Below, one piece after another: positions 52,827-62,653 of a stretch of DNA of 64,000 nt (the first letter of the stretch is position 1; each line of letters begins with the position of its first letter). This DNA is from PALSA-911 sp963743035. Lineage in GTDB: Bacteria; Pseudomonadota; Alphaproteobacteria; Acetobacterales; Acetobacteraceae. A program made the position numbers and the translations under genes. The stretch is taken from positions 124,001 to 188,000 of the forward strand of contig CAVUOB010000013.1 in assembly GCA_963743035.1 (NCBI GenBank), given 5' to 3'. Below the pieces are notes generated by a model that did not search any database, was not told the DNA's origin, and worked only from the letters and a program-made list of their open reading frames with translations.

Positions 52827-53435
52827 TCACGCAACCGGCGACAGGCCCATGGGGGACAGTTCCGCCAGCACGCCGGAGCGGATGTCGAAGCGGAAGCCGT
52901 GCAGTTCCAGCTTTCCCTCGTCGATGGCGTCCCGGATCCATGGAAACGTCACCAGATTGGCCAGCGACAGCCGCACCACTTCCGCCTCGCAATGGTCGAG
53001 GAAGTGGTCGGCGTGGACATGCCTGGGAACATTCCTGAGCGCCGGCGCGGCCATCGCCACCCAGGGCTCGACGAAGTCCCGGGCCTCCTCGGGCGCGCCC
53101 TCCACCATGGCCCGCACACCGCCGCATTGGGCGTGGCCGAGCACGACGATGCGCGCCACCTTCAGCACGCGCACGCCAAACTCCAGGGCCGCGCTGGTGC
53201 CATGGCAACCGGCGTCCGGCTGGTAGGTCGGCACCAGGCCGGCGATGTTGCGCACCACGAAAAGCTCGCCGGGTCCGGCGCCGAACACGGTCTCCGGATC
53301 CACGCGCGAGTCGGAACAGGAGATCACCAGCGTTTCCGGCTGCTGTCCTCGGATCGAGAGCGTCTCGTAGCGTGTGCGTTCGGCCGGCCAGACATCCGAA
53401 CGAAACCGCCGATAGCCTTCGAGCAAACGGTTCAT
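52827..53435 (-). CDS. Beta-carbonic anhydrase
   Basis: A 202-aa zinc enzyme interconverting CO2 and bicarbonate. Zinc ligands are C40 (VISCSDSRVDPETVF), H101 and C104 (VLGHAQCGGVRAM), with the catalytic dyad D42/R44. The N-terminus LLEGYRRFRSDVWPAERTRY is typical of the clade that includes CynT. The ATG at 53435 fits this. It has no signal peptide, so it is cytoplasmic. It lies downstream of the outer-membrane cytochrome gene on the same strand, 186 bp away. Confidence 0.94.
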   Translation of the reverse strand: MNRLLEGYRRFRSDVWPAERTRYETLSIRGQQPETLVISCSDSRVDPETVFGAGPGELFVVRNIAGLVPTYQPDAGCHGTSAALEFGVRVLKVARIVVLGHAQCGGVRAMVEGAPEEARDFVEPWVAMAAPALRNVPRHVHADHFLDHCEAEVVRLSLANLVTFPWIRDAIDEGKLELHGFRFDIRSGVLAELSPMGLSPVA

Positions 53436-53621
53436 GTTTCTGCCTCCGATCCAGCCCATAATCGCGCTGCATCGCACAATCGGCCATTCGGTCAGGGGGA
53501 TCAAGCAGGTTTGCCATGCGAGGGGCCGGGTGCGCGGACGAGGGCGGCGTGGGCGTTCCGATGGCGCCGGTCGGCGGCAACGGCCCGGAGCGGTGCCCCG
53601 GGTCCGGATTGCCGCCGCTAT

Positions 53622-55052
53622 TCAGAACGCGACCCAGGCGAACAGATAGAGCGTGTTGTTGCCGCTGGCGTTGCGCCCATTGCCGTCATAGTTCTGTGAC
53701 GCGCCGTTGAACTCGGTGAAGATGGTGTATTGCACGCCGAGCTTCAGGTTCGCCCACGGCCCCATCCAGGATTCCGCCTTGCCGAACGGTATCCAGTCGG
53801 CCTCGATGATGAAGGCATTGGTGTTCGGCTTGCCGTTGGCGCTGCCGGTGACCGGCGGCGGCAGGCCGGTGGCGGGGTCGGTCGCGCCGTACAGCGCCAT
53901 GTTCTGGTTGCCCCAGGTCTTCTGCCAGGCCAACGTCAGGCCATAGGTCTGCTGGTAGAAATAGGACGCGTTCATCCGGATCTGGTTCAGGCTGTTGCTG
54001 ACCTGATCCGAACTGCCGGCCGCGAAGGCGCCGTTCAGGTTCTGCTGCTCGTGCACGTAGATGCCGTACAGCGTCCCCACATGCGTACCGTCGCCGAGGA
54101 ACTGGTAGCCGCCGTCCACCGCTATGTCGGAGTAGTTGTTGCGGCCGAAACTGGAATCGACGCTGCGCATCTTGTCGCCGGTTTGCGGATTGAAGTCGGA
54201 ATACAGGAACAAGGTGCCGACATGCGCCGATTGGGCATTCCAGTTCCATTCGTAAGCGGCGCGCAGATAGGGTGCGATGCCGTTGGTGCCGCCGAGCGGG
54301 TTGGCCGGATAGGTGGTGCCTGCGGCGCTGAGCAGGGATGGCCCGTAGGATGAATAGCCGCCCGCCTCCAGGTACAGGCTCTTGTCGTACCAGGCATAGC
54401 CGGTCACGCCGATCGTGTTGCCGATCATCGCCCCGGTCAGCAATGGCTGCGCCTGCGGCACCGGCATGAAGGCAGAAGCGACGTACGGATAGCCCCAGGC
54501 AAAGGTGGAGTTGAACGGATCCTGCACGGTCGGACCGTTGTTGACGGACATGCCGACGCGCAGCTCGGTGCCCTTGACATCGAACGGCGTGGTCAACCGC
54601 AGATCGGTATTGTCGAGCTTGAAGGTGCTGGTGATGCCGTTGAAGGTGCCCTGGATGAAGCCGCCCAGATAATCCGTCGCCCGCCCGGCCAGGAACACGC
54701 TGATCTGGTCCATGGCGAAGTTGTTGTTGGTCGCGTAATGCTGCGGCTGGGTGCCATCCGGCACGCTGCTGCCGGTATTGTTGAAGGAGCCGAGCAGCAT
54801 GGCCGATAGCGGGATCTGCGAGGCAATCCCCTCGCCGCCCTGCTGCGTGTAGCCGCCGATCTTGAACGCCCGGCCGAATGGCGTGAGCTGCGGGCCGAAG
54901 GCGCCGATATGGCAGGCGGTGCAGGGCTGGCCGGTCTGCGCGGCGAAGCTCGGGACCGCCTCGGCCGGTGTGGTGCTCAGCAGGCACCCTGCTGCCAGGA
55001 AGGCCGCCATCAGGGCCTTTGTTCCAGACAGCGTCTGCAGCATTCGCCGCAT
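53622..55052 (-). CDS. Outer-membrane beta-barrel with N-terminal c-type heme motif (Cyc2-like plan)
   Basis: A 476-aa exported protein. The signal peptide (about 1-32, ending TTPAEA) is followed by FAAQTGQPCTACHIGAFGPQ then LTPFGRAFKIGGY, one heme motif (C44, C47, H48). The rest (about 65-476) is rich in alternating aromatic and polar strands and ends LYLFAWVAF with a terminal Phe, as in outer-membrane barrels. A single CxxCH, a G/FGRAFK-GGY segment and a porin-like barrel recall Cyc2 fused cytochrome-porins, which move electrons across the outer membrane. That relation is inferred from the layout, not proven. An ATG at 55097 is an alternative start. An FNR-type box lies upstream. Confidence 0.78.
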   Translation of the reverse strand: MRRMLQTLSGTKALMAAFLAAGCLLSTTPAEAVPSFAAQTGQPCTACHIGAFGPQLTPFGRAFKIGGYTQQGGEGIASQIPLSAMLLGSFNNTGSSVPDGTQPQHYATNNNFAMDQISVFLAGRATDYLGGFIQGTFNGITSTFKLDNTDLRLTTPFDVKGTELRVGMSVNNGPTVQDPFNSTFAWGYPYVASAFMPVPQAQPLLTGAMIGNTIGVTGYAWYDKSLYLEAGGYSSYGPSLLSAAGTTYPANPLGGTNGIAPYLRAAYEWNWNAQSAHVGTLFLYSDFNPQTGDKMRSVDSSFGRNNYSDIAVDGGYQFLGDGTHVGTLYGIYVHEQQNLNGAFAAGSSDQVSNSLNQIRMNASYFYQQTYGLTLAWQKTWGNQNMALYGATDPATGLPPPVTGSANGKPNTNAFIIEADWIPFGKAESWMGPWANLKLGVQYTIFTEFNGASQNYDGNGRNASGNNTLYLFAWVAF

Positions 55053-55158
55053 TGGGGATAACCCCCGCGGGGGCGAATCGGCCGTGCGATGGAACATTGG
55101 CGCCTGCTCCCTTCTCAGGTTCGATTAAGAAACATTAATCAACCTGTAAGGAGCGAAC

Positions 55159-55172
55159 TTGATCTATGTCAA
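55159..55172. promoter_or_regulatory. FNR/FixK-type box
   Basis: TTGATCTATGTCAA fits the TTGA-N6-TCAA consensus of FNR/FixK/NnrR regulators. It lies about 107 bp upstream of the barrel gene's ATG (minus strand), where an activator site would be expected. It implies control by low oxygen or nitrogen oxides. Confidence 0.6.
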
Positions 55173-55258
55173 TCGATGTGTCCGTCTATGACGGGTTCCT
55201 GGGCGGAGTGTTGCGATGCCGACACACAAACGCAGTGGTCGCGTTTCCGTGTTGGACG

Positions 55259-55660
55259 CTATTTGACGGTCGCGAGATAAGCGATCAGATCGGCCCGCTT
55301 GGTGTCGTCCTTCAGGCCGCCATAGGTCATCGTGGTTCCCGGGATCACCGTGCGCGGAGCCTGGAGATACCTGTCGAGGGTCGCCGCATCCCAGGTTAGG
55401 TTCGCATTCTGGTTGGCGGGGGAATAGTGGAAGCCAAACTCCGATCCCGTTTTGCGGCCGACGACCCCGAACAGGCTCGGTCCAACACCATTCCGGCCGG
55501 GTTGCGCGGAGTGGCAGATGGAGCAGACGTTCGTGAAAACCGACTTGCCAGCCGCGGGATCCGCCGCAAGGGCGGACGATGCCGCACCGATCAGGGCCAT
55601 TCCGGTGAACGACAGTGCGAACGCGATTGCGGCGGACCTCTTCATGGCATTGTCGGTCAT
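55259..55660 (-). CDS. Periplasmic class I cytochrome c
   Basis: A 133-aa monoheme cytochrome c. The signal peptide runs to about 33 (ALSFTGMALIGAASSALAAD). The heme motif is CSICH (C46, C49, H50), NGVGPSLFGVVGRKTGSEFG follows, and the axial Met lies in IPGTTMTYGGLK (about 110). It closely resembles cytochrome c2/c550-type soluble carriers. AAGGAGAAGCGATA precedes the ATG. It sits 206 bp downstream of the outer-membrane heme protein gene on the same strand and could be its electron partner. Confidence 0.93.
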   Translation of the reverse strand: MTDNAMKRSAAIAFALSFTGMALIGAASSALAADPAAGKSVFTNVCSICHSAQPGRNGVGPSLFGVVGRKTGSEFGFHYSPANQNANLTWDAATLDRYLQAPRTVIPGTTMTYGGLKDDTKRADLIAYLATVK

Positions 55661-55823
55661 TATCGCTTCTCCTTGGTTGCGGATGACGCCCGCATCGACG
55701 GGCGTCCGCATCGACAGGCGTACGTCAAAACAAATACCGTACGTAAGCTTGCGCGTCGCAATACGCATCGCGTTGCCACACGACCGGGTAACTGCGGCTG
55801 TCTTCGTACAGGCAACTCGCGTC

Positions 55824-55850
55824 TTATGCAACCTTTGCCTCATTGCAAAG
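55824..55850. promoter_or_regulatory. Candidate operator between cytochrome c and hemerythrin-like genes
   Basis: TTATGCAACCTT (55824-55835) repeats the motif found at 44092. It overlaps the inverted repeat CTTTGC-N6-GCAAAG (55833-55850). The site lies in a 242-bp divergent promoter region, 53-79 bp before the ATG on the right. Confidence 0.4.
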
Positions 55851-55902
55851 ATCGCAAAAAGGGGCGATGATCGCTCAAATAAAGCGCCGAGGAGCGAATG
55901 CC

Positions 55903-56451
55903 ATGAAGTCGGTATCTTCCGTCACTACGGCCATCATCTTCGTTGCTGCCATTGGGCTGACCGGTGCTGCGGGCATCGCTGCCGCTCAGACATCGTCGCA
56001 TGTCGGGGATATTCCGCAGTCGCTTCGGGTTGAACACGACAACACGCTGACGCAACTGACGAGGTTGAGCCACAAGCACGGACCGGTCGGGGTGGAAGCG
56101 CGCAAGGCGCTGGTGCTCTTCAAGAAGCATCTGCTACGGGAGGAGGAGTTCATCCTTCCGCCCCTGACGCTGCTGTCGGCCCTGGCCGACGGAAAGATCA
56201 CACCCGATATGAAATGGGCGATCGCGATGTCCGACCGCGTCAAGGCGGAGCGTGAGGAGACCTTTCTCGAACACACGCGGATCACCGACGCGTTGAACAC
56301 GCTCGCGGCGGCGGCCCGGACGGCACATGACCAGGAAGCGCTCGATTTCGCGCAAGGTGCGGCGGCCGAATCGCTCAACGATATCGAAATAACAGAGCCG
56401 ACATCCATCGTGATCGGCGACTACCTTCGGGCCAGGCTGCCCGCGCAATAG
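55903..56451 (+). CDS. Secreted hemerythrin-like (HHE) domain protein
   Basis: A 182-aa protein with a signal peptide (about 1-28, IIFVAAIGLTGAAGIAAAQ). The mature part is all helical and carries spaced His/Glu: LRVEHDNTLTQLTRLSHKHG, LFKKHLLREEEFILPPL (the H-x3-EE pattern of HHE domains) and FLEHTRITDAL. These could form a non-heme diiron site binding O2, NO or peroxide. Export of a hemerythrin-like protein is unusual. CGAGGAGCG precedes the ATG. It is divergent from the cytochrome c gene. Family membership is inferred from the residue pattern. Confidence 0.6.
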   Translation: MKSVSSVTTAIIFVAAIGLTGAAGIAAAQTSSHVGDIPQSLRVEHDNTLTQLTRLSHKHGPVGVEARKALVLFKKHLLREEEFILPPLTLLSALADGKITPDMKWAIAMSDRVKAEREETFLEHTRITDALNTLAAAARTAHDQEALDFAQGAAAESLNDIEITEPTSIVIGDYLRARLPAQ

Positions 56452-56459
56452 AAGCCGGG

Positions 56460-56807
56460 CTACTTGCCTTGCAGCAGGTCCATGAACGGCGGGAAGGTCA
56501 TCAGCAGACTGAGCGCCAGTAGCACAAACGCGGCGAAATTGACCTTTGCGATCGCGACCTGGCGATTTGCCCAGCGGCGCCCGAGAACGAACCACATGAT
56601 CAGCCAGACGACGATCGCCGTCGACGTTACGCCGGAGAGGCCGCCGGTCGGTCCATAGAAGGTCAACAGATGCGAGACCGTGGGAAACGCATCTTCGAGC
56701 GTCGCGAAAAGTCCGACGGCAAAGCAGCCTATGCCGGCCGCAAGAATTGCGGCGGCGCCCGGTCCGTTCGGGATGGAGGCCCTTTCCAGCGGTTCCTCCC
56801 GGCTCAT
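56460..56807 (-). CDS. Small multi-helix membrane protein
   Basis: A 115-aa protein with three hydrophobic helices: AAAILAAGIGCFAVGLFATL, TSTAIVVWLIMWFVLGRRWA and IAKVNFAAFVLLALSLLMTF. The loop AFPTVSHLLTFYGPTGGLSG holds a His and a YGPTG motif seen in small proteins of cytochrome-type operons. The ATG at 56807 lies 2 bp after the preceding gene's stop, so it is translated together with it. Function is unknown. Confidence 0.7.
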   Translation of the reverse strand: MSREEPLERASIPNGPGAAAILAAGIGCFAVGLFATLEDAFPTVSHLLTFYGPTGGLSGVTSTAIVVWLIMWFVLGRRWANRQVAIAKVNFAAFVLLALSLLMTFPPFMDLLQGK

Positions 56808-56809
56808 GC

Positions 56810-57376
56810 CTATTCCCCCTGCATGATCTCGAACGTCGTACCGCCGCGGACAGGCGCGTATTTGTTCAGGAATGCACCGAATATTCCGGCCACGCCCGTG
56901 GCGATGAAGGCGATGACCGCGAAGACCAGCACGGCGGTACGAATGCCCCGCTGCCGGTTCAGTGCCGGCCCATATTTCATGAACACATAGGCCACCATCG
57001 TCATGGCGATGGGAGCCAGCCAGGCCACATGCTCCTTCCATTCCATCCCGAGACTGTGCCAGCCGGACGTCTTGGGGCTCGATAGCAGGAGCCGCCGCGG
57101 ATAATCGGCAAGATCGACGGCGCCGGGGGGCGGAGAGGCCCGATACCAGGGGTAAACGATATAGGCACCGGAGATTACCGTGGCCCAGGCCAGGATGATC
57201 ATGGCCGCGAGATAGACCTTGAGCGCTATATGGCCGCCGACACTCGCGTTATTCGGCATGCCCGGCGCGGAGATACGATAGAGTTCGGCAAGCGCGCCAG
57301 AGAATGCGAGCATGAACAGGGCACCGAACCCCATGCCGTGCAGAACGGTCAGAAGATCGCGGAGCGAGATCTCCAT
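56810..57376 (-). CDS. Cytochrome b-like membrane protein
   Basis: A 188-aa protein with four hydrophobic helices. Histidines lie at helix positions: LLTVLHGMGFGALFMLAFSG (helix 1), GGHIALKVYLAAMIILAW (helix 2) and EWKEHVAWLAPIAMTMVAYV (helix 3), which could ligate b-type heme. A periplasmic loop (about 75-108) holds YPWYRASPPPG. I recognise no named family. It is the first gene of a two-gene unit with the following small membrane protein. It may pass electrons between quinone and the nearby cytochrome, but this is inference. Confidence 0.65.
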   Translation of the reverse strand: MEISLRDLLTVLHGMGFGALFMLAFSGALAELYRISAPGMPNNASVGGHIALKVYLAAMIILAWATVISGAYIVYPWYRASPPPGAVDLADYPRRLLLSSPKTSGWHSLGMEWKEHVAWLAPIAMTMVAYVFMKYGPALNRQRGIRTAVLVFAVIAFIATGVAGIFGAFLNKYAPVRGGTTFEIMQGE

Positions 57377-57614
57377 GAAGTCCTTTCCGGTTTGACGAAC
57401 GCAATCACACAGGATTCCCCTGACGAGCGGCCCATCCCATCCCTGTCGAAGGTATGCTAGCTGTTGATAGACGCATCGTGCAACGATGGAACCGTCCGCA
57501 AGGCCGCCGAAGCTCCACGGGTTGGTCGCAGATGGCCGCGTGGGTGGGCGCCCCGACCTGCAACTGCGCATGCAGTCGCAAATTTCCCATCAACAGCCGG
57601 ATAGACTGCCGCCC

Positions 57615-58373
57615 CTAATCTGGCAGCACCTCCACGCCGTCGCCCAGCGCGAACCGGCCGCCCTCGATCACCTCGGCATGGATACCCAAATCCGAATGAC
57701 CGTACAGCCGCTGCAGCTCCTCCACCGGGTCCGCATCCCGTTGTGCCGTCTCTGGGTTCACCTGCGTTGCCGCGCAGCGCGTGATCCGCTTGTTCACCCG
57801 CAGCAGCGCGCCGCCGAGCTGGATCGTCCGTCCGACCCATTGCAGCTCGCTCCACGGCGTCGCCCCGTTGAACCACACATTCGCCCGGAACCGCCGCCGA
57901 TGCCGGCGCGCGCCCACCTTGGCCTCATAGTCGCGCAGGCTGGCCAGATTGATCAGGCTGACCACGGGGGTCCGCTGGTCGGCGAACACGTGCCCGGGCA
58001 GATAATGGAACCGCGGCTGGCCGCGCGCCTCCTCGCCCAGAAAGCCCGTCAGATAGGCGGCGATCCGCTCCCGTCCCTCCGGGCTCAGCGCGTCTTCCAC
58101 CACCCCCGACCCGTCCGGCGCGCGGATGGCGAGCAGCCCGCTCCGCTCATCGAAATGCGATCGCAGCGCGGCGATCCGCCCGTTCTTCATCAGGCACATG
58201 AAGTGATATTTCGGCAGCCACCCCGGCGCCGCCGGATCGAACCCGGAATCGCCCTGGGCCAGCGCGAAAGCACGGTCCCACGGGATCACCCCGCCGGACT
58301 GGACCTCCGCCTGTTCCAGCGCCTCGGCCGTCAGGCCCTTTACCGGGAAGCGATAGAGATGTTCGATGCGCAT
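57615..58373 (-). CDS. MOSC domain-containing protein
   Basis: A 252-aa protein with an N-terminal MOSC_N beta-barrel (IEHLYRFPVKGLTAEALEQA then PWDRAFALA) and a C-terminal MOSC domain (RRHRRRFRANVWFNGATPWS, RITRCAATQVNPETAQRDAD with the conserved Cys, LYGHSDLGIHAEVIEGG). MOSC proteins bind molybdenum cofactor or carry sulfur. It is a likely amidoxime-reductase-type or sulfur-carrier protein. It is transcribed away from clpB. Confidence 0.9.
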   Translation of the reverse strand: MRIEHLYRFPVKGLTAEALEQAEVQSGGVIPWDRAFALAQGDSGFDPAAPGWLPKYHFMCLMKNGRIAALRSHFDERSGLLAIRAPDGSGVVEDALSPEGRERIAAYLTGFLGEEARGQPRFHYLPGHVFADQRTPVVSLINLASLRDYEAKVGARRHRRRFRANVWFNGATPWSELQWVGRTIQLGGALLRVNKRITRCAATQVNPETAQRDADPVEELQRLYGHSDLGIHAEVIEGGRFALGDGVEVLPD

Positions 58374-58390
58374 AATTGCAGGCCTCCCCC

Positions 58391-58418
58391 CTTGAGCCCA
58401 GTCTGCGCTGAACCATCT
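58391..58418 (+). promoter_or_regulatory. Heat-shock (sigma-32/RpoH) promoter of clpB
   Basis: CTTGAG (58391-58396), a 16-bp spacer and CCATCT (58413-58418) agree with the alphaproteobacterial RpoH consensus (CTTGAA, about 16-17 bp, CCATnT). It lies 80 bp before the clpB ATG. Confidence 0.65.
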
Positions 58419-58498
58419 GTTTTCTCAAAGGTCCGTTTTCGTCGCCTGCTATTTAGGGACGGGAGAGGGCCGGTCGCCTACTGAAAGGGACATCTGAT

Positions 58499-61078
<2,580 letters not shown>

Positions 61079-61084
61079 GTAAGG

Positions 61085-61112
61085 AAGGTCGGGGCCAAGC
61101 CCCGACCTTTTT
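61085..61112 (+). terminator. Rho-independent terminator after clpB
   Basis: A perfect 11-bp GC-rich stem (61085-61095 with 61099-61109, loop caa) ends in a run of five T (61108-61112), just after the clpB stop. Confidence 0.92.
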
Positions 61113-61423
61113 CACGCGCCGCGTGGGCGGGTGAGCCAGGTGATTGCGATGTCGGAGCGTGGCTGTGCCCGGCAAGCGAGGGTTTGGCCGGCTGCGATCT
61201 GGGTGGGGCTCAGCGAGGCGTCGCTGTGGGGCAGCATCTGCACCTCGCCGCTGTCGAGGCGAGACACGCAGACACCGCAATTGCCACTGGCGCAGCCATA
61301 GGGGTAGTCAACCCCGGCCGCGACCGCCGCATGCAGGATCGGCCGGTCGGCCGGGCAATCGATGACCTGTCCGGTATTGCCCAGCGTGACCTTGAAGATG
61401 GCCGGGGTCAGGGCGCTCATCAC
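61112..61423 (-). CDS. Plant-type [2Fe-2S] ferredoxin
   Basis: A 103-aa small iron-sulfur protein. The cluster motif is CASGNCGVC (Cys-x4-Cys-x2-Cys) with the fourth Cys in GQTLACRAQPRSDI, spaced as in plant-type and oxygenase ferredoxins. PADRPILHAAVAAGVDYPYG precedes it. It overlaps the cupin gene by 4 bp (61420-61423), so the two are co-translated and may act as a redox pair. An in-frame second Met gives an alternative start at 61420. Confidence 0.93.
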   Translation of the reverse strand: MMSALTPAIFKVTLGNTGQVIDCPADRPILHAAVAAGVDYPYGCASGNCGVCVSRLDSGEVQMLPHSDASLSPTQIAAGQTLACRAQPRSDIAITWLTRPRGA

Positions 61424-62016
61424 GCATCCACCAGGGCGCGGCGGGAGGGTAGGGCGCGCACGGTCCCGAATTCCGGGTGGTACCAGACCACCGAAGGAAA
61501 CCGCGTGAGCGCGTAGCCATACAGGGCGAGCCCGATGGCCGGCTGATTGCCCAGCACCTCGGTGGCATGGATGTCATGATCCGCCATCGCAATGGCGGTG
61601 CCGGGTGCGACGGTGGCACCGCTGGTCTCCTCCACTGTGGCATGGCCAGGAATGCTGGCGTCATCCGTTCGACGATAGAAGCGGTGCAATTCCACGCCGG
61701 AGATGCCGGCATTGATGCACCAGATCCCATGGTCGTGCGGGGCGGCCATCTTCCCTGGGAGATTGATGGTGAGATAGAGGCCCAACCCGTCCCCATCTTC
61801 CTCGGCCAGCTTATGGGAGCGGCCCTGCGCGACCGGCGCGGCAAAATCGTCGGGCGGGAACAGCTCGGTTCGGGCGGCAAGGCGGACCAACAGTGTCTTC
61901 ACCTGTTCCAGGGCCGCCGGTGTGGCCCCCGCGTTGTCGATGATCGCGTGTGCCTTGCGCAGCAACGTCTTGCAGGCGGAGAGACGCTTCGTTGAGAGCG
62001 GTGGGCTGGCTGGCAT
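61420..62016 (-). CDS. Cupin-type thiol dioxygenase-like protein
   Basis: A 198-aa protein of the cysteine dioxygenase-like cupin group. Residues about 92-100 read APHDHGIWC with the metal-binding His pair, and ATEVLGNQPAIGLALYGY (about 157-174) forms the second cupin motif region; an H in HDIHATEV supplies the third ligand. Such enzymes oxidise cysteine or 3-mercaptopropionate with non-heme iron. CAGGAGG lies before the ATG at 62016. It is the first gene of a two-gene unit with the ferredoxin. Confidence 0.8.
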   Translation of the reverse strand: MPASPPLSTKRLSACKTLLRKAHAIIDNAGATPAALEQVKTLLVRLAARTELFPPDDFAAPVAQGRSHKLAEEDGDGLGLYLTINLPGKMAAPHDHGIWCINAGISGVELHRFYRRTDDASIPGHATVEETSGATVAPGTAIAMADHDIHATEVLGNQPAIGLALYGYALTRFPSVVWYHPEFGTVRALPSRRALVDA

Positions 62017-62653
62017 CCGAACCTCCTGGGCGCTTGTTGGGTGCGTTTCCTGGCGGAAAGCCTAGGTTGCGACGGGATGGAGTGCCAACGATTTCTGGCT
62101 GGCTTGCGAAGCGTCGCTTCCCATGCGTTGAACGCATAGCTAACCTGTTAGCCATCCATTTTCGTCGGGGGACTCCTGATGGCGTCCCGCTGCCACGGGT
62201 TTTCTGTGTATTTTCAATGCATTGTGCTTCTGATTTGGCAGGATGACCCCTCTTTGTCATGGCGTTGACATGGGTTGGGTGGGCGACTAGAACCCGCACC
62301 TCGCCGACGGGCACCACGCTCTGCGGCACTCCGGCAACGGGGCGTTCATTGACAATTGTATAAGCTAGGAAGGGATACGTTGGCGGCGTCCTTGGTATTT
62401 TCGCCTTAGGGTGGGGATAGGTTTGGGGTTTTCTGGTGGTCTGGATTTTTGGATCTGGGCTTACTGGTCGACTTTCTGGGACGTGCTGTTGATGTATCTT
62501 TGATGCGTTAAAGTACGCTTTAGAATGAGCTCTGGTTGTTTGCTGGGCTTGGTCCTTTGGGATTGGGTTGGGTGGATGATTGGGGTGACCACGAGTTCGG
62601 GTTCTGTTCGTTGAGGGCTTTGGTTCTGCTTTGGTGGGACTGGGGTTTGAGAT
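62017..62653. other. rrn upstream region with G/T-rich leader
   Basis: 637 bp without a convincing gene. The part from about 62380 to 62650 is strongly enriched in G and T on the plus strand and poor in C and A, unlike the rest of the window. It is the leader of the rRNA operon. ORFs read through it on the minus strand (for example 61811-62713) show no family similarity. Confidence 0.6.
62265..62293 (+). promoter_or_regulatory. Putative rRNA operon promoter
   Basis: TTGACA (62265-62270), a 17-bp spacer and TAGAAC (62288-62293) lie about 360 bp upstream of 16S. A second TTGACA at 62349-62354 could belong to another promoter. Confidence 0.6.
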
